In this document: in pieces, positions 1 through 10,284 of the stretch
How positions within the stretch are numbered: the stretch's first letter is position 1
Layout: the number at the start of each line of letters is the position of its first letter
Assembly (NCBI GenBank): GCA_045130665.1
Contig: JBGUQC010000001.1
Span: 124,001-188,000, forward strand
Length of the DNA stretch: 64,000 bases
Direction of reading: 5' to 3'
Origin: RGIG8124 sp045130665
GTDB taxonomy: Bacteria; Bacillota; Clostridia; Christensenellales; CAG-917
Program-made: the position numbers and the translations under genes
Notes under the pieces: generated by a model
The model's input: the letters and a program-made list of their open reading frames with translations, nothing else
What the model was told of the DNA's origin: nothing
The model's database searches: none

Positions 1-1
1 A

Positions 2-3000
2 TCCATTGTAGACTTAACAGGCTCATCATCCGCAGAGAATGAAGCGCAAATAGCATTAGATAGTAATGTTGCAAGATCTACAGATGTAACTATTAACACA
101 ATTACAGCAAAAGAATACGTAGGTGGATTCATTGGTAGAAATAATGGAACAATTTACGTAGGTTCACAAAAAGACTTAGATGACCAAGACTCAATTGGTA
201 CATTCACAGCAAACTTAGTTGCAAATGTAAACGGTAACAGATATGTTGGTGGTTTCGTAGGATATAACAATGGAACTATTACAACAGATAACTGTAAAGC
301 AAATGTTACAAACGCTGGTAATATTTGTAATGCAGCAGCATACAAGACCTCTACAGAAATTGGTGGTATTGTTGGCTATAATGCATCCAGTGCAACATTC
401 GCTGTTGAAGAACAAGAAAACTATTTTGCAAACTCAGGAACAATTGGATACAACATTTCAGATTCAACTGTTCAATATGCAGGTGGTGTTGTTGGCTATA
501 ATGCAGGAACATTCACGAACATTGGTACACTTGCAAATACTGGTGCTATTTATGGTAACCAATATGTTGCAGGTTCAATTGGATACTTCAACTCTGGTAC
601 ACTTTACGGAACCATGATTAATGGTGTTGCACAAACATCCACAGATGGTGATACCGTTTCTAGAAGTTATTCAACATCTGTAACTAGAATTACAGCTGGA
701 ACAACTGTGTTAAATAATCCAACAACTATTGCATTAGAGCAAGAAGTTACACAAGGAAATAACTATAAGTATTCAATTGGAAAGATTAACTATTACTTCG
801 TTGCATCCATTTCAGGAACAATTAAGGGATTTGAAAATGAGAATGTAACAATTTTAGGTAAACAAAAGTTAACATCATCCACAAATTTAATTAATAATAC
901 AAATAACATTACTGCAAACAGTACTGTTTTAAGTCCTACAGTGACATACAATTATTCAAATGGTTCGCCAGCTGTTTCATACTATTACTATTCAACGGTA
1001 TATGGTATGGTACAAAGTGTTTCAAAAAATACAATTACACTTTATCCAACACTTGAAGCTGTAGCAATTGGAGAGACTAGTGGTTATACCTCATTAGGTA
1101 CTAGTGTTAATAAGGCAAAGTACTATTATAGTTCTGGTTCAACTTACGGATTTGATGGAACAGACTTAATTGGTACTGTTGCTTATAAGAGTGGTAGTGC
1201 AGTTGCATTCAGTTCATTACAAATAGAGGCATACCGTGAGCCACTAACTGGTACCATGACAGCCTATGAAGGCTTAAGAATAACAAAAGGCAACAAGTAT
1301 AAGTTCTATGTTGGTACAGTTCCTTACTTCTTTGAAGCAAAGGTTACAGGCATTATTTCAACTATTATTGGTAATGTATTAACAATTACAAGCTTCACAG
1401 AGGAAGCATACGGAAGAGTACAGAATGGTTCAGCTGTTGAAAAAGGACACTATTACGTTTTGAATAACGGTAGTGAGTATTATTTCTATGCAACAGTTAA
1501 TGGAAAAATCAATAGTATTTCAGACACTATTGTTGAACAACAAATAGTCAATAATACTATTCAAAATGTTTCGTATCCAGCAGTATCAATTAATACAACT
1601 ATTGAAGCAAGTAGATCCGCAATTGCAAGTCCTACAGATTTAGGAATTGGTGGACATGTTAATGCAGGTACAAATTATATGTTTGTCTATGGTGGCAACA
1701 ATTATTACTTCACAGCACCATATACAGGAGACCTTACATATTTAGGTCATGATGGAACAAGTGTTAAGTATGGTATTACAAACACAGACTACACAGACAT
1801 GTTAGCATCATCTAAGGATGCTGATTCACATTCTGGTTATGTATCTGGTGTTACAAATATTGGTGGTGTTGTTTCTGTTGTTAACCAAGCAACAACCGTT
1901 GGTGTTTATAAAGAGAATGGAAACTTTGTTCCAGGTGTTTATACAAGATTAATTAACTTCGGTACAGTTCAGTCTACAAGTGGTGAGAACGTTGGAGGAT
2001 CCATAGGTCAAATGGCTGGAACAATTGCAGGCGAGACAGTTAATGCTGTAACGCAGTATGTAGAGTTCTTCAACTATGGTAACGTTAACGTTGTTAAGAA
2101 TGGTGGTGGATGTATTGGTATTTACTCTGGTAATGGAACATTAGTACAAATGTTTAACTACCAAAATACAAACATCTATGATGTTTCTGGCAACAACTTA
2201 TATGAAAACATTGGTGGATGTATTGGTATTGTTAAGAAACCAGCAAGTGGTTATGCAGTATTAAGAAATGCTATTGTTGTTAACTCCGGTGTTGTAAGGG
2301 CATACACAACAAGAAGTGGTGTAACTGGAACAGGATTTGGTGGAGTTATTGGAACCATTGATGACAATGCAGTTCAAAGTGAAGCAAACTGGTCTGTAGA
2401 CCTTTATTCAGATGGTTCTGTTTACTGTGGTACACAAGCAAATGGACAAAGCAATGCTGGACAATTCAGTAGAGTTGGTGGATTAATTGGTGCAATTGGT
2501 ACTCCAACAGGTGCTGGTGCTCCAATTGTTTTGAAATCTGTTTTGAACTATACAAAGCGTTCTGGAACAGGTGCTCAATCCACAGTTACAGCTGTTTCTG
2601 GTTATGACTATGTAGGTGGTATTTTAGGACTCAACAACTCATCTATTACTGCTGAAGGTGCAAATGCATCTGTTAGATACTGTTACAACGTAGGTGGTGA
2701 AGTATGGGGTCATTATTCAAGTGGTACTGTTGGTGGTATTATAGGTAGTGATGGTTCAAATCATCCGAACACATATTGCTGTTATTGGATTAGTGCCTTT
2801 GAAAATAGTGCTTTACAAAACGCCAAAGTTAATTCTTTAGGAACAACACTTACAAGAAGCTGGACAACGGCATTCAGTGCACAAGATGTTACAAATGGTA
2901 TTTATTCTCCAGATACATGGGAAGAATACTTCGCAATTTTAAAGGCTTACCTAGGTAATGGTGGTGTAACATCAGGATACTTTACAGATGGTGTTGATGA

Positions 3001-6000
3001 TTACTATCTTGAGAATTATACTTATGAACTTCAAGAAGAAATATTAGATGAGAATGATGAGGTTATCGGATATAACTATTCATACATTGATTTCTATGAT
3101 ATTTTCTTCACCAATAATTATTTAACAATAAAGGAAGCTGCACAAAATTATTATAATGATATCCTAAATGGCGGTTTAGATATAACAACAATTGAAACCG
3201 ATATAGATATTCCTATTATTACAACAATCCATGATGTAAACTCTGCAACACAAAGTATTAGAGAAAAAGGCGAGGCAGAATTTGAAGATTTACAAGAAGT
3301 CGTTGTACATTATCTTGATCCTTTAGATACTCATACTTTTGAAACAAATGATATGGGAGATTATGGATTCTATGAAAGTGCAGCAGAGGGAACGAAGAGT
3401 TATTCAACTGGTAATGTAAAGACGGGTTATTTCTTTGCATATGCACACGATGATTTACCAAAGTATTCTGATAGAGAAATTGAAACAGAACATACAAGAA
3501 ATGGTGCAGTTGCGGATTATGATTTAAGAATGTGGAAATACATTTCACAAGCTTATGGTAATACAGAAACAAATAATTCCATTTCAAATATTATTTACAA
3601 CTATTCACCTAGTTCAACAGACTCTAGTGGATATGTCGATAAATCAGGGTCATCTGCAACATTATATCATATATATGCAAGAGCATTTATGCCAACTATT
3701 GGAGGTAATCCAACAGGATACTTCTTATTTGCACAAGCTCAAGAATCATCGGGATTGCTTGTTTCATATAATGCTGTTTCAGGACAAGAGGCATTCTATA
3801 TTGATGCTGACTCAGCAACTTGTCAAAATGTTCTTATTTTCTATAAACAAGTGGCTGTTACAACTAAACTAACTTATAATGGTTTACAAAGAAGTGCTCC
3901 AGTCGCTGGATTGACAGCAACTGAAAGCCAAGATGCTCAATCTAGTTATTATAGTTTTAATAACCATGCCGCAGTAAATGGAATAACATTTAATACTGGA
4001 ACTGATGTCGGTTTATATTATTTAGATGCATCCATTTATTATATTCCAGATAATGCATATATATTCTCAGTAGGTTCTGGAAATACTGGTTCACAAATTA
4101 ATATCACTACATTGGATAAAGCAAAGGAAACAAAGCTTATTCCTGGAAATTCATATTATTATACTATTGATGCAACATCGTATACATTCTTAATTCCAAA
4201 TAGCATTACATTCCCTAATGCAAATTCAACATATCCTTATGGATATGGTTGGTTGAATGTGATACCAACGGCTGGTGGACAAAAGGTTTATGTAGTATGC
4301 CCAGTTCTTGTTGGACAAGCAGTTTCAGATACAACAGTTAATCCAGTAACATATACATGGAAGATTTCCGAGAGAAAACTATCTACTGTTGCTATAAGTA
4401 AAACAAATACTTCCGGTAGCTCAGCCATTTTCTATGATAAAGAATCTCATTCAGTAACCATTACAATATCTAATGTTGTAAGTACAGATACCACTCCAGG
4501 AACTTATACGACCGAAAATGCGCTAAAAGCATTACAAATGTATTTTAAACTTACATTTAATCCATCTATTTCTGCAGTAGATTGGTCTTGCAAAGTTGAA
4601 CCACCAACAAGTGGTGCTACTGTAACAAGTTCTAAGGGATATTCACCTAGAGATGGCGGATATTGTTTGACTACAATATCCTACCAAGTAAGAAATTATG
4701 TTTACACTTTATCTGCAATAAATGCTGGCACGTATAGCATTAAAACAGAAAAAGATAATACAGCTCCTAAGGCAAATAATTATTTAATGTCTGCATCAAC
4801 TGCTACATTGGTTATCAATAAAAAGGCCTTGATTGCCTCTTGGACTGGAAACGAAACTGTTGAATATGATGGAGCAAACCATACCTTAACACTCCAAATT
4901 TCAGGTTGGGCAGCTGGCGAAACTGTTGGTGCAACAGGCACAGCTGGAACAGTGCTTAATTGGGTTAATAGCTCAACATATACTGCAACAGGTATGACAA
5001 AAGGAACAATTAGTTGTTCTAATCAAAGTAGTGGAAAAACAACAGTTTCATCGGTTGTGTCATTACCATATAATGCAAAGAATAAAGGTTCATATAAGAT
5101 TCAATGGAACACATTGTCGTTTGGAAGTAACTACACCTTAACTTCAGGTCAATCAGATACCTTAACTATTACCGCTATGGTTCTTGACGTTGCTGTACAA
5201 AGTGCATGGACTTCAACACAATATGATGGAACAGATAATCATGAATATAAACTAAGAATTACATCTCATAATAATTATGATGTTGCTGCATCATTGATCA
5301 CTGAAATTCTCGGTAAAGTTAAAACCAATGTAACTTATTCGGATGGAGGTACAGGTTATTCTAGTTCAAAAAATAGCAATTCTTCTACAAAGATTAATAT
5401 CACAGTTACTTTCAAAGCAAAGCATGCAGGAGGATATAGATTTGGCTTAGATTCTATTGCCGAAGATGATGGCAACTATGGAATGACCGCATATACTGGT
5501 ACAATACAAACTATTACCAAGAAAGCATTAACAATTTCAGGAAAAACTCCAGCAAATGAAGTATATAGTTCAGGTACATATAGTTATATATATAATCAAT
5601 CAAAACAAGGGTTAGGTTCTGTAACCATTTCTGGATTTGCGGTTGCTGTAGATGCAAGTGCTGTGTTAAGTAATGGTATGAGCAATACAATTACCTATAA
5701 TGGTGCAAATTTAACTCCTTCTTCAAATGCATCTGGAACAACGATTACATATACATTTGGTTATACTAATGTTGGTAGTTATTATGCAGGTATTGGACTT
5801 AAAACATCTAATTCCACGGCATCAAATTACACACTCTCTACTGGAATATGGTCATGGAGTATTAATAGTGTTGGTATTAGATGTACTTGGGATGAAACAG
5901 AAAACTATGTATATACTGGTTTTGCAAGAACAAGACCTCTTGCTTCAATCGCACTTTATAATGGTGATACAGTTATAAGTGGTTTGGAAGAAATTACTCC

Positions 6001-9000
6001 TTATTCAACCAGTGGAAACACTCAAGTATTTAATGTAAGAATTACTGGTTCTTATACGGATACTCTCACTTTAACATTGGTGACAACAGAAGCTGTTAAT
6101 GTTGGCGCAGATTATTCATGTAGCGTTTCAAGCTTCACATTAATAGGAACCAATGCTTCAGGCGAGTCTATTCCTGAAAACTATGTATTAACTTCAGCTA
6201 ATACAACGTTTAACATTATTAAATCAAAAGTATATATAGCCTCTTCAAATTCAACACCAGTTACTAAGGTATATGATAACAACACAAATATGCCAGATGG
6301 ATTAAATTTGAATAATGTGCTTACATTGACATTTGCATCTTCTAATGGTGGCGCACATACACCTACATATAGCGTTGCGAGTGGTGTTTATGATAGCGAA
6401 CTTGTTGGTACAGGCAAAGATATTACATATTTAATCAATCTTGGCAATACATCTAATTATGAGTGGAGATCATTAGCAAATGATAGACAAATAATAATTA
6501 ATAATGGTGAGATAACACAAAAACAATTAGTTATTAATATTTATAAGAAAGGAACAAATATAACTAAAGTATACGATAATAATGAATATTTTGGTGGAGC
6601 ATTGGGTGCGGTCTATTCATCTGGTACAACTGCAAGATCTATAGTATATAGAAGTGGTAATGGTTTTGAAGTAATGAATATTGCTTCAACTGAAGAATCT
6701 GGCGCTATTTCTGTAACGGCAGTATTCCAAGAAGTTAATAGAAGTAGGAATATGTTTGATAAATATATAAATAATGTAGAAAACAATGATGGTGTATACT
6801 CAGTTGTAACTCCTTCTGGAAGCTCATCAACACACTATAAACAAATTGTATTTACATTATCTGGAGATAGTGCTCCAAACTATTCGTTGGCAATATCTGA
6901 TGGAAACACAATAGTGGCTACATCTATAACCAATACCATTACATATGCTGATAGTGAGCAAGCAACGATGCATGTAAGTATTACAAAATATACCATAAAT
7001 GTTGCATATGGAAACACATATCAAAGTTATGCACAATCAAGAAATGAATACACTTATGAGAACGTGGGTTGGGAAGCAGTTACTGCAATTCTTCCTGCTA
7101 ATAGTAATATTTCAAATTCATTGACTATTTCGATTAATAATAAGTGGAGATATGAAAATCATTTAGACATGACAGATGGTTGGAGAAGAATAGTTACTTA
7201 TACTAGAATTTCAGGCTCACCAGATAAGTATTTATATGCCGAACTTGGTGGTGAAAAAGGAATTGCCTTGAACTATAATATAAAATCCCAACCAGTTCTT
7301 GTTATTGACTATTTTGTTTCGGAAGGAGACAATTACGAAATAACAACTCTTGCTGGATTAATGCTTGCAACATATTATTACAAGAATTACGCAACATTAG
7401 GTGTAGATGATATAGTATACTCATATGAGTGGATTGATGTTTGTGATGATGCAGGATATGAAGATTATATGGCAACTCATCCGACAGCTGTTTTAGAATA
7501 CGATCCAGCAACAAATAGATGGGGATATTGGGATGCAACAGAAGTAATACCTGATAAGTATGATAAATTCATACTTAATGCAGATATTTCAGGAATAATG
7601 ACATCAAGAGACTATGATGTTCTTAAGAATGCATTCGGTGTGTTTAATAATTATCCACTATGGGGTTATGGAATGGGCCATATGGTTGATGATGTTTATG
7701 TAACATATCTTGAGAACTTCATGCAAACAAATATTGGTGAGGAAGTGGTAGTAATTGGCAACTTCTTTGCAGACGAATTTGATGGAACGTTTGATGGTAA
7801 TGGATATGTAATTAAGAACTTTACACAAATCTACGATGTGGCAGTTTCAACAAAATCTGAAGTCAATATAGGATTCTTCGGGAAAGCAACAAGTCTTGCT
7901 AGTGTTGTAGATATGGGACTTAGGGAATACAAGTTATATGTGTATGATTACACAGGTTTAGGTAACACATTGAATATCGGTGCACTTGTAGGTTTAAGTT
8001 CCATGAGTACATCTATGACAAACACAACTGTGCATGCAAGCATAAATGTTGAGGTGTCTGGTTCGAATGCAATTGTAAGTTCTGGTCTTGTGATGGGTAA
8101 ATATAACGGATCTATCACTGCGGCAGATGAGAGCGGAAATAGTGAATACAATGTTAATGTGGCTATTGAAAATGTCATTGGTTTAGGAAATATTGAAGTT
8201 AATAATGCAAGTGGTAGTGCATTAGTTGGTGGTGTGCTTGGTTCAATTGGAAAGAATAATAGTAATGGTAGTGCAGTGTTTGGAGCTATTGCATTCGCTG
8301 ACATAAATGTTACAGCGGCAACATCATTAGCTGGTGGGTTAATTGGTTATGCATGGGATACATCATCAATCAGTACAACAATATTGGCCGCAAATCCAAA
8401 CTGCTTCACATATCTAAATAGTGGTGGTGCGGCAATTTATCTTGCTAATTCAACAATTTATAGAGCAAGTAGTTCCGAAGAATGGACTGTTTCGAATTTG
8501 GCAATTGGTAATGTTAATAATTCAACAATATCAAGCACAAGACAATTGGCAGGTACAACATATACTAATATAATGAGCAATTCTAATACTGCTTATAGTC
8601 CAAAATATAGACCAGATAGTACAACAACCATGGGTTCATTTGATATAATTAGCGAAGTAACAGAGACTGGAAACGATGCTAAGTTTAAGCCATATGTTCC
8701 AGTTACTGGTGGAATTGAAAGTGCAGAGCCAAGAGAGTCTTTGAGAATATATGATTTAGTTAAGACATATATACTTAAATTTGAAAAGAGTGAAACAACT
8801 ATGTCAGCAACTATAGATGCTACAGTTGTAACATTAAATGTTTATCAACTCGCAACATCTAATACAATGTTAGGTTCATCTATTGGAACTACATCAAGCA
8901 AGATAACATTAAGTTATGCACAACATATAACTATGTTGAGGATGTTTAGATTTGCCGAATTTGAAATCAAAAAACAAATAAATTTACCTGTTAATAACTA

Positions 9001-9286
9001 TAATATAGTGTATAGTGGTATATTCTATGGCAATATTACAACAAGTGCTGTACAAGTTATATCAACATCTGGATATACACCAAGAAAGATTGGTAGCAAG
9101 ACATATGCAACTCTTGCAGAATATAAAGCTGCATATGAAGCATATTACAACGTAACATTAACAATAAGTGGTGGTTACTACGTATACACACCAAGCATCT
9201 ATGTGTATATTAAGGGCAGCGCAGCAGAAAAGATGTTTGAAAAGGAAATTAATACGATACCTATTAATGGGGTAGTAAAAGAATAA
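2..9286 (+). CDS. Giant secreted adhesin, GLUG-like and MBG/YDG repeats (5' partial)
   Basis: The frame is open from base 2 with no stop, so the true start lies upstream; 3094 residues are visible. Three zones can be read. An N-terminal zone (bases 110-2770) carries many GLUG-like units such as YVGGFVGYNNGTI, interrupted at about 750-1775 by six degenerate repeats built on Y-[YF]-F-x-A-x-V-x-G-x-I. A middle zone (about 3860-7000) holds roughly eight MBG/YDG-type Ig-like domains, with signatures VEYDGANHTL and TKVYDNN. A C-terminal zone (about 7330-8400) has FDGNGYVIKNF followed by more GLUG units. These families are known from large bacterial adhesins. The protein ends in INGVVKE with no LPXTG motif or membrane anchor, so it is probably released or held non-covalently, perhaps by the small secreted proteins encoded next. 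Substrate and ligand are unknown. Confidence 0.85.
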   Translation, partial: SIVDLTGSSSAENEAQIALDSNVARSTDVTINTITAKEYVGGFIGRNNGTIYVGSQKDLDDQDSIGTFTANLVANVNGNRYVGGFVGYNNGTITTDNCKANVTNAGNICNAAAYKTSTEIGGIVGYNASSATFAVEEQENYFANSGTIGYNISDSTVQYAGGVVGYNAGTFTNIGTLANTGAIYGNQYVAGSIGYFNSGTLYGTMINGVAQTSTDGDTVSRSYSTSVTRITAGTTVLNNPTTIALEQEVTQGNNYKYSIGKINYYFVASISGTIKGFENENVTILGKQKLTSSTNLINNTNNITANSTVLSPTVTYNYSNGSPAVSYYYYSTVYGMVQSVSKNTITLYPTLEAVAIGETSGYTSLGTSVNKAKYYYSSGSTYGFDGTDLIGTVAYKSGSAVAFSSLQIEAYREPLTGTMTAYEGLRITKGNKYKFYVGTVPYFFEAKVTGIISTIIGNVLTITSFTEEAYGRVQNGSAVEKGHYYVLNNGSEYYFYATVNGKINSISDTIVEQQIVNNTIQNVSYPAVSINTTIEASRSAIASPTDLGIGGHVNAGTNYMFVYGGNNYYFTAPYTGDLTYLGHDGTSVKYGITNTDYTDMLASSKDADSHSGYVSGVTNIGGVVSVVNQATTVGVYKENGNFVPGVYTRLINFGTVQSTSGENVGGSIGQMAGTIAGETVNAVTQYVEFFNYGNVNVVKNGGGCIGIYSGNGTLVQMFNYQNTNIYDVSGNNLYENIGGCIGIVKKPASGYAVLRNAIVVNSGVVRAYTTRSGVTGTGFGGVIGTIDDNAVQSEANWSVDLYSDGSVYCGTQANGQSNAGQFSRVGGLIGAIGTPTGAGAPIVLKSVLNYTKRSGTGAQSTVTAVSGYDYVGGILGLNNSSITAEGANASVRYCYNVGGEVWGHYSSGTVGGIIGSDGSNHPNTYCCYWISAFENSALQNAKVNSLGTTLTRSWTTAFSAQDVTNGIYSPDTWEEYFAILKAYLGNGGVTSGYFTDGVDDYYLENYTYELQEEILDENDEVIGYNYSYIDFYDIFFTNNYLTIKEAAQNYYNDILNGGLDITTIETDIDIPIITTIHDVNSATQSIREKGEAEFEDLQEVVVHYLDPLDTHTFETNDMGDYGFYESAAEGTKSYSTGNVKTGYFFAYAHDDLPKYSDREIETEHTRNGAVADYDLRMWKYISQAYGNTETNNSISNIIYNYSPSSTDSSGYVDKSGSSATLYHIYARAFMPTIGGNPTGYFLFAQAQESSGLLVSYNAVSGQEAFYIDADSATCQNVLIFYKQVAVTTKLTYNGLQRSAPVAGLTATESQDAQSSYYSFNNHAAVNGITFNTGTDVGLYYLDASIYYIPDNAYIFSVGSGNTGSQINITTLDKAKETKLIPGNSYYYTIDATSYTFLIPNSITFPNANSTYPYGYGWLNVIPTAGGQKVYVVCPVLVGQAVSDTTVNPVTYTWKISERKLSTVAISKTNTSGSSAIFYDKESHSVTITISNVVSTDTTPGTYTTENALKALQMYFKLTFNPSISAVDWSCKVEPPTSGATVTSSKGYSPRDGGYCLTTISYQVRNYVYTLSAINAGTYSIKTEKDNTAPKANNYLMSASTATLVINKKALIASWTGNETVEYDGANHTLTLQISGWAAGETVGATGTAGTVLNWVNSSTYTATGMTKGTISCSNQSSGKTTVSSVVSLPYNAKNKGSYKIQWNTLSFGSNYTLTSGQSDTLTITAMVLDVAVQSAWTSTQYDGTDNHEYKLRITSHNNYDVAASLITEILGKVKTNVTYSDGGTGYSSSKNSNSSTKINITVTFKAKHAGGYRFGLDSIAEDDGNYGMTAYTGTIQTITKKALTISGKTPANEVYSSGTYSYIYNQSKQGLGSVTISGFAVAVDASAVLSNGMSNTITYNGANLTPSSNASGTTITYTFGYTNVGSYYAGIGLKTSNSTASNYTLSTGIWSWSINSVGIRCTWDETENYVYTGFARTRPLASIALYNGDTVISGLEEITPYSTSGNTQVFNVRITGSYTDTLTLTLVTTEAVNVGADYSCSVSSFTLIGTNASGESIPENYVLTSANTTFNIIKSKVYIASSNSTPVTKVYDNNTNMPDGLNLNNVLTLTFASSNGGAHTPTYSVASGVYDSELVGTGKDITYLINLGNTSNYEWRSLANDRQIIINNGEITQKQLVINIYKKGTNITKVYDNNEYFGGALGAVYSSGTTARSIVYRSGNGFEVMNIASTEESGAISVTAVFQEVNRSRNMFDKYINNVENNDGVYSVVTPSGSSSTHYKQIVFTLSGDSAPNYSLAISDGNTIVATSITNTITYADSEQATMHVSITKYTINVAYGNTYQSYAQSRNEYTYENVGWEAVTAILPANSNISNSLTISINNKWRYENHLDMTDGWRRIVTYTRISGSPDKYLYAELGGEKGIALNYNIKSQPVLVIDYFVSEGDNYEITTLAGLMLATYYYKNYATLGVDDIVYSYEWIDVCDDAGYEDYMATHPTAVLEYDPATNRWGYWDATEVIPDKYDKFILNADISGIMTSRDYDVLKNAFGVFNNYPLWGYGMGHMVDDVYVTYLENFMQTNIGEEVVVIGNFFADEFDGTFDGNGYVIKNFTQIYDVAVSTKSEVNIGFFGKATSLASVVDMGLREYKLYVYDYTGLGNTLNIGALVGLSSMSTSMTNTTVHASINVEVSGSNAIVSSGLVMGKYNGSITAADESGNSEYNVNVAIENVIGLGNIEVNNASGSALVGGVLGSIGKNNSNGSAVFGAIAFADINVTAATSLAGGLIGYAWDTSSISTTILAANPNCFTYLNSGGAAIYLANSTIYRASSSEEWTVSNLAIGNVNNSTISSTRQLAGTTYTNIMSNSNTAYSPKYRPDSTTTMGSFDIISEVTETGNDAKFKPYVPVTGGIESAEPRESLRIYDLVKTYILKFEKSETTMSATIDATVVTLNVYQLATSNTMLGSSIGTTSSKITLSYAQHITMLRMFRFAEFEIKKQINLPVNNYNIVYSGIFYGNITTSAVQVISTSGYTPRKIGSKTYATLAEYKAAYEAYYNVTLTISGGYYVYTPSIYVYIKGSAAEKMFEKEINTIPINGVVKE
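752..1775 (+). repeat. Six degenerate ~60-75-residue protein repeats inside the adhesin
   Basis: Translated copies align on a core of hydrophobic and aromatic residues followed by Gly-x-Ile/Val: NNYKYSIGKINYYFVASISG, YYYYSTVYGMVQSVSKN, the YYYSSGSTYGF copy, NKYKFYVGTVPYFFEAKVTG, YYVLNNGSEYYFYATVNG and NYMFVYGGNNYYFTAPYTG. Most are preceded by a 'G-[NH]-x-Y' turn and separated by variable Thr/Ile/Asn-rich linkers. I do not recognise the family. They are too diverged for DNA-level repeats to be visible. Confidence 0.55.
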
Positions 9287-9305
9287 TGGATAGGAGGTTA
9301 TTTGA

Positions 9306-10271
9306 ATGAGCAAAAATATTAAGAAAAAAACAATAAAACTCATTGCTGGAATCATAATCCCTATTTTCATTATGGTGACAAGTATTGTAATGGTTGGCGT
9401 ATCTTATGCATGGTTTAGTGCATCTACTGCCACAACTATTTCTACAATTACTATGGCTAATGAAGAAGCCTTTACATTGACATTTAATTTCGGAGATGAT
9501 CCAGAAGAAATGTATGAGGGACAACTTGCTTATGTAACAAAAAATACGATAACACATTTGGTTACAGATGAATATGCAACAGATGTTTTGGGCTATACAA
9601 ACCCATCCACTATCTATGATGGTTATATGCTTGATAAACCATATAAAGTTGGAACGAATGTAATATTAGACACTCAAGGAAAGATTGTTGATTTTGAGGT
9701 ACATATTAATTCAATTAATATATATATGGAAGAAACTGAAAATGAGGTTACAACAAAAACGTATTTGATGCAATTAAATAGTACAGATAGTGTTAATTTG
9801 ATACCTTATGGATTTACATGGTATATATTGGATTCTGCAAATAATAGAATTTATACACCATATGGGACATCTTCCGAAGGAAATAGTTTAACTGTTACAG
9901 GGACGACCGTGTCAGAAAAGTGGTTTAGTACACCAAATATCCAAAATATTACCAACTTTAGTTCGACAAATGAATCTGCAATGCAATTATTTGTTGTTTT
10001 TTGTCCAGAAAAATTATATTGGATGCAATATAGTTTGGGAAAAACATTTAATTCAACAGCCGATTGGAGAGCTGGGCTTGAAGATATTTATACAACAACA
10101 AACGAAAGAAATATGATATATCATTTAGACTCATATGGAAATACTGCAGATGGACATAATCCATCATCAAATCCAGATACAAGTGGAGTGACTTATTGGG
10201 ATCCTAAATATGTTGGTGCTCAATTTGAGTTTAATTTCACAGTAAATGTTCTAAATGTTCATAAGGATTAG
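9306..10271 (+). CDS. Secreted protein with SipW-type 'YAWF' signal, TasA/camelysin-like
   Basis: 321 residues. A basic N-terminus (KNIKKKTIK) and hydrophobic segment (about 12-34) end in YAWFSAS, the hallmark of exported proteins processed by SipW-type signal peptidases. The mature part is Thr/Asn-rich with predicted beta structure and no catalytic motif that I recognise. A strong AGGAGG site lies 8 bases upstream. It starts 20 bases after the adhesin stop and is followed by two more genes of the same design, so the four probably form one operon. Likely role (inferred): minor fibre or matrix component, or an adaptor holding the giant adhesin at the surface. Assignment rests on the leader and context; the mature domain is too divergent for a firm family call. 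Confidence 0.7.
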   Translation: MSKNIKKKTIKLIAGIIIPIFIMVTSIVMVGVSYAWFSASTATTISTITMANEEAFTLTFNFGDDPEEMYEGQLAYVTKNTITHLVTDEYATDVLGYTNPSTIYDGYMLDKPYKVGTNVILDTQGKIVDFEVHINSINIYMEETENEVTTKTYLMQLNSTDSVNLIPYGFTWYILDSANNRIYTPYGTSSEGNSLTVTGTTVSEKWFSTPNIQNITNFSSTNESAMQLFVVFCPEKLYWMQYSLGKTFNSTADWRAGLEDIYTTTNERNMIYHLDSYGNTADGHNPSSNPDTSGVTYWDPKYVGAQFEFNFTVNVLNVHKD

Positions 10272-10284
10272 GAGGGCCAAAACA

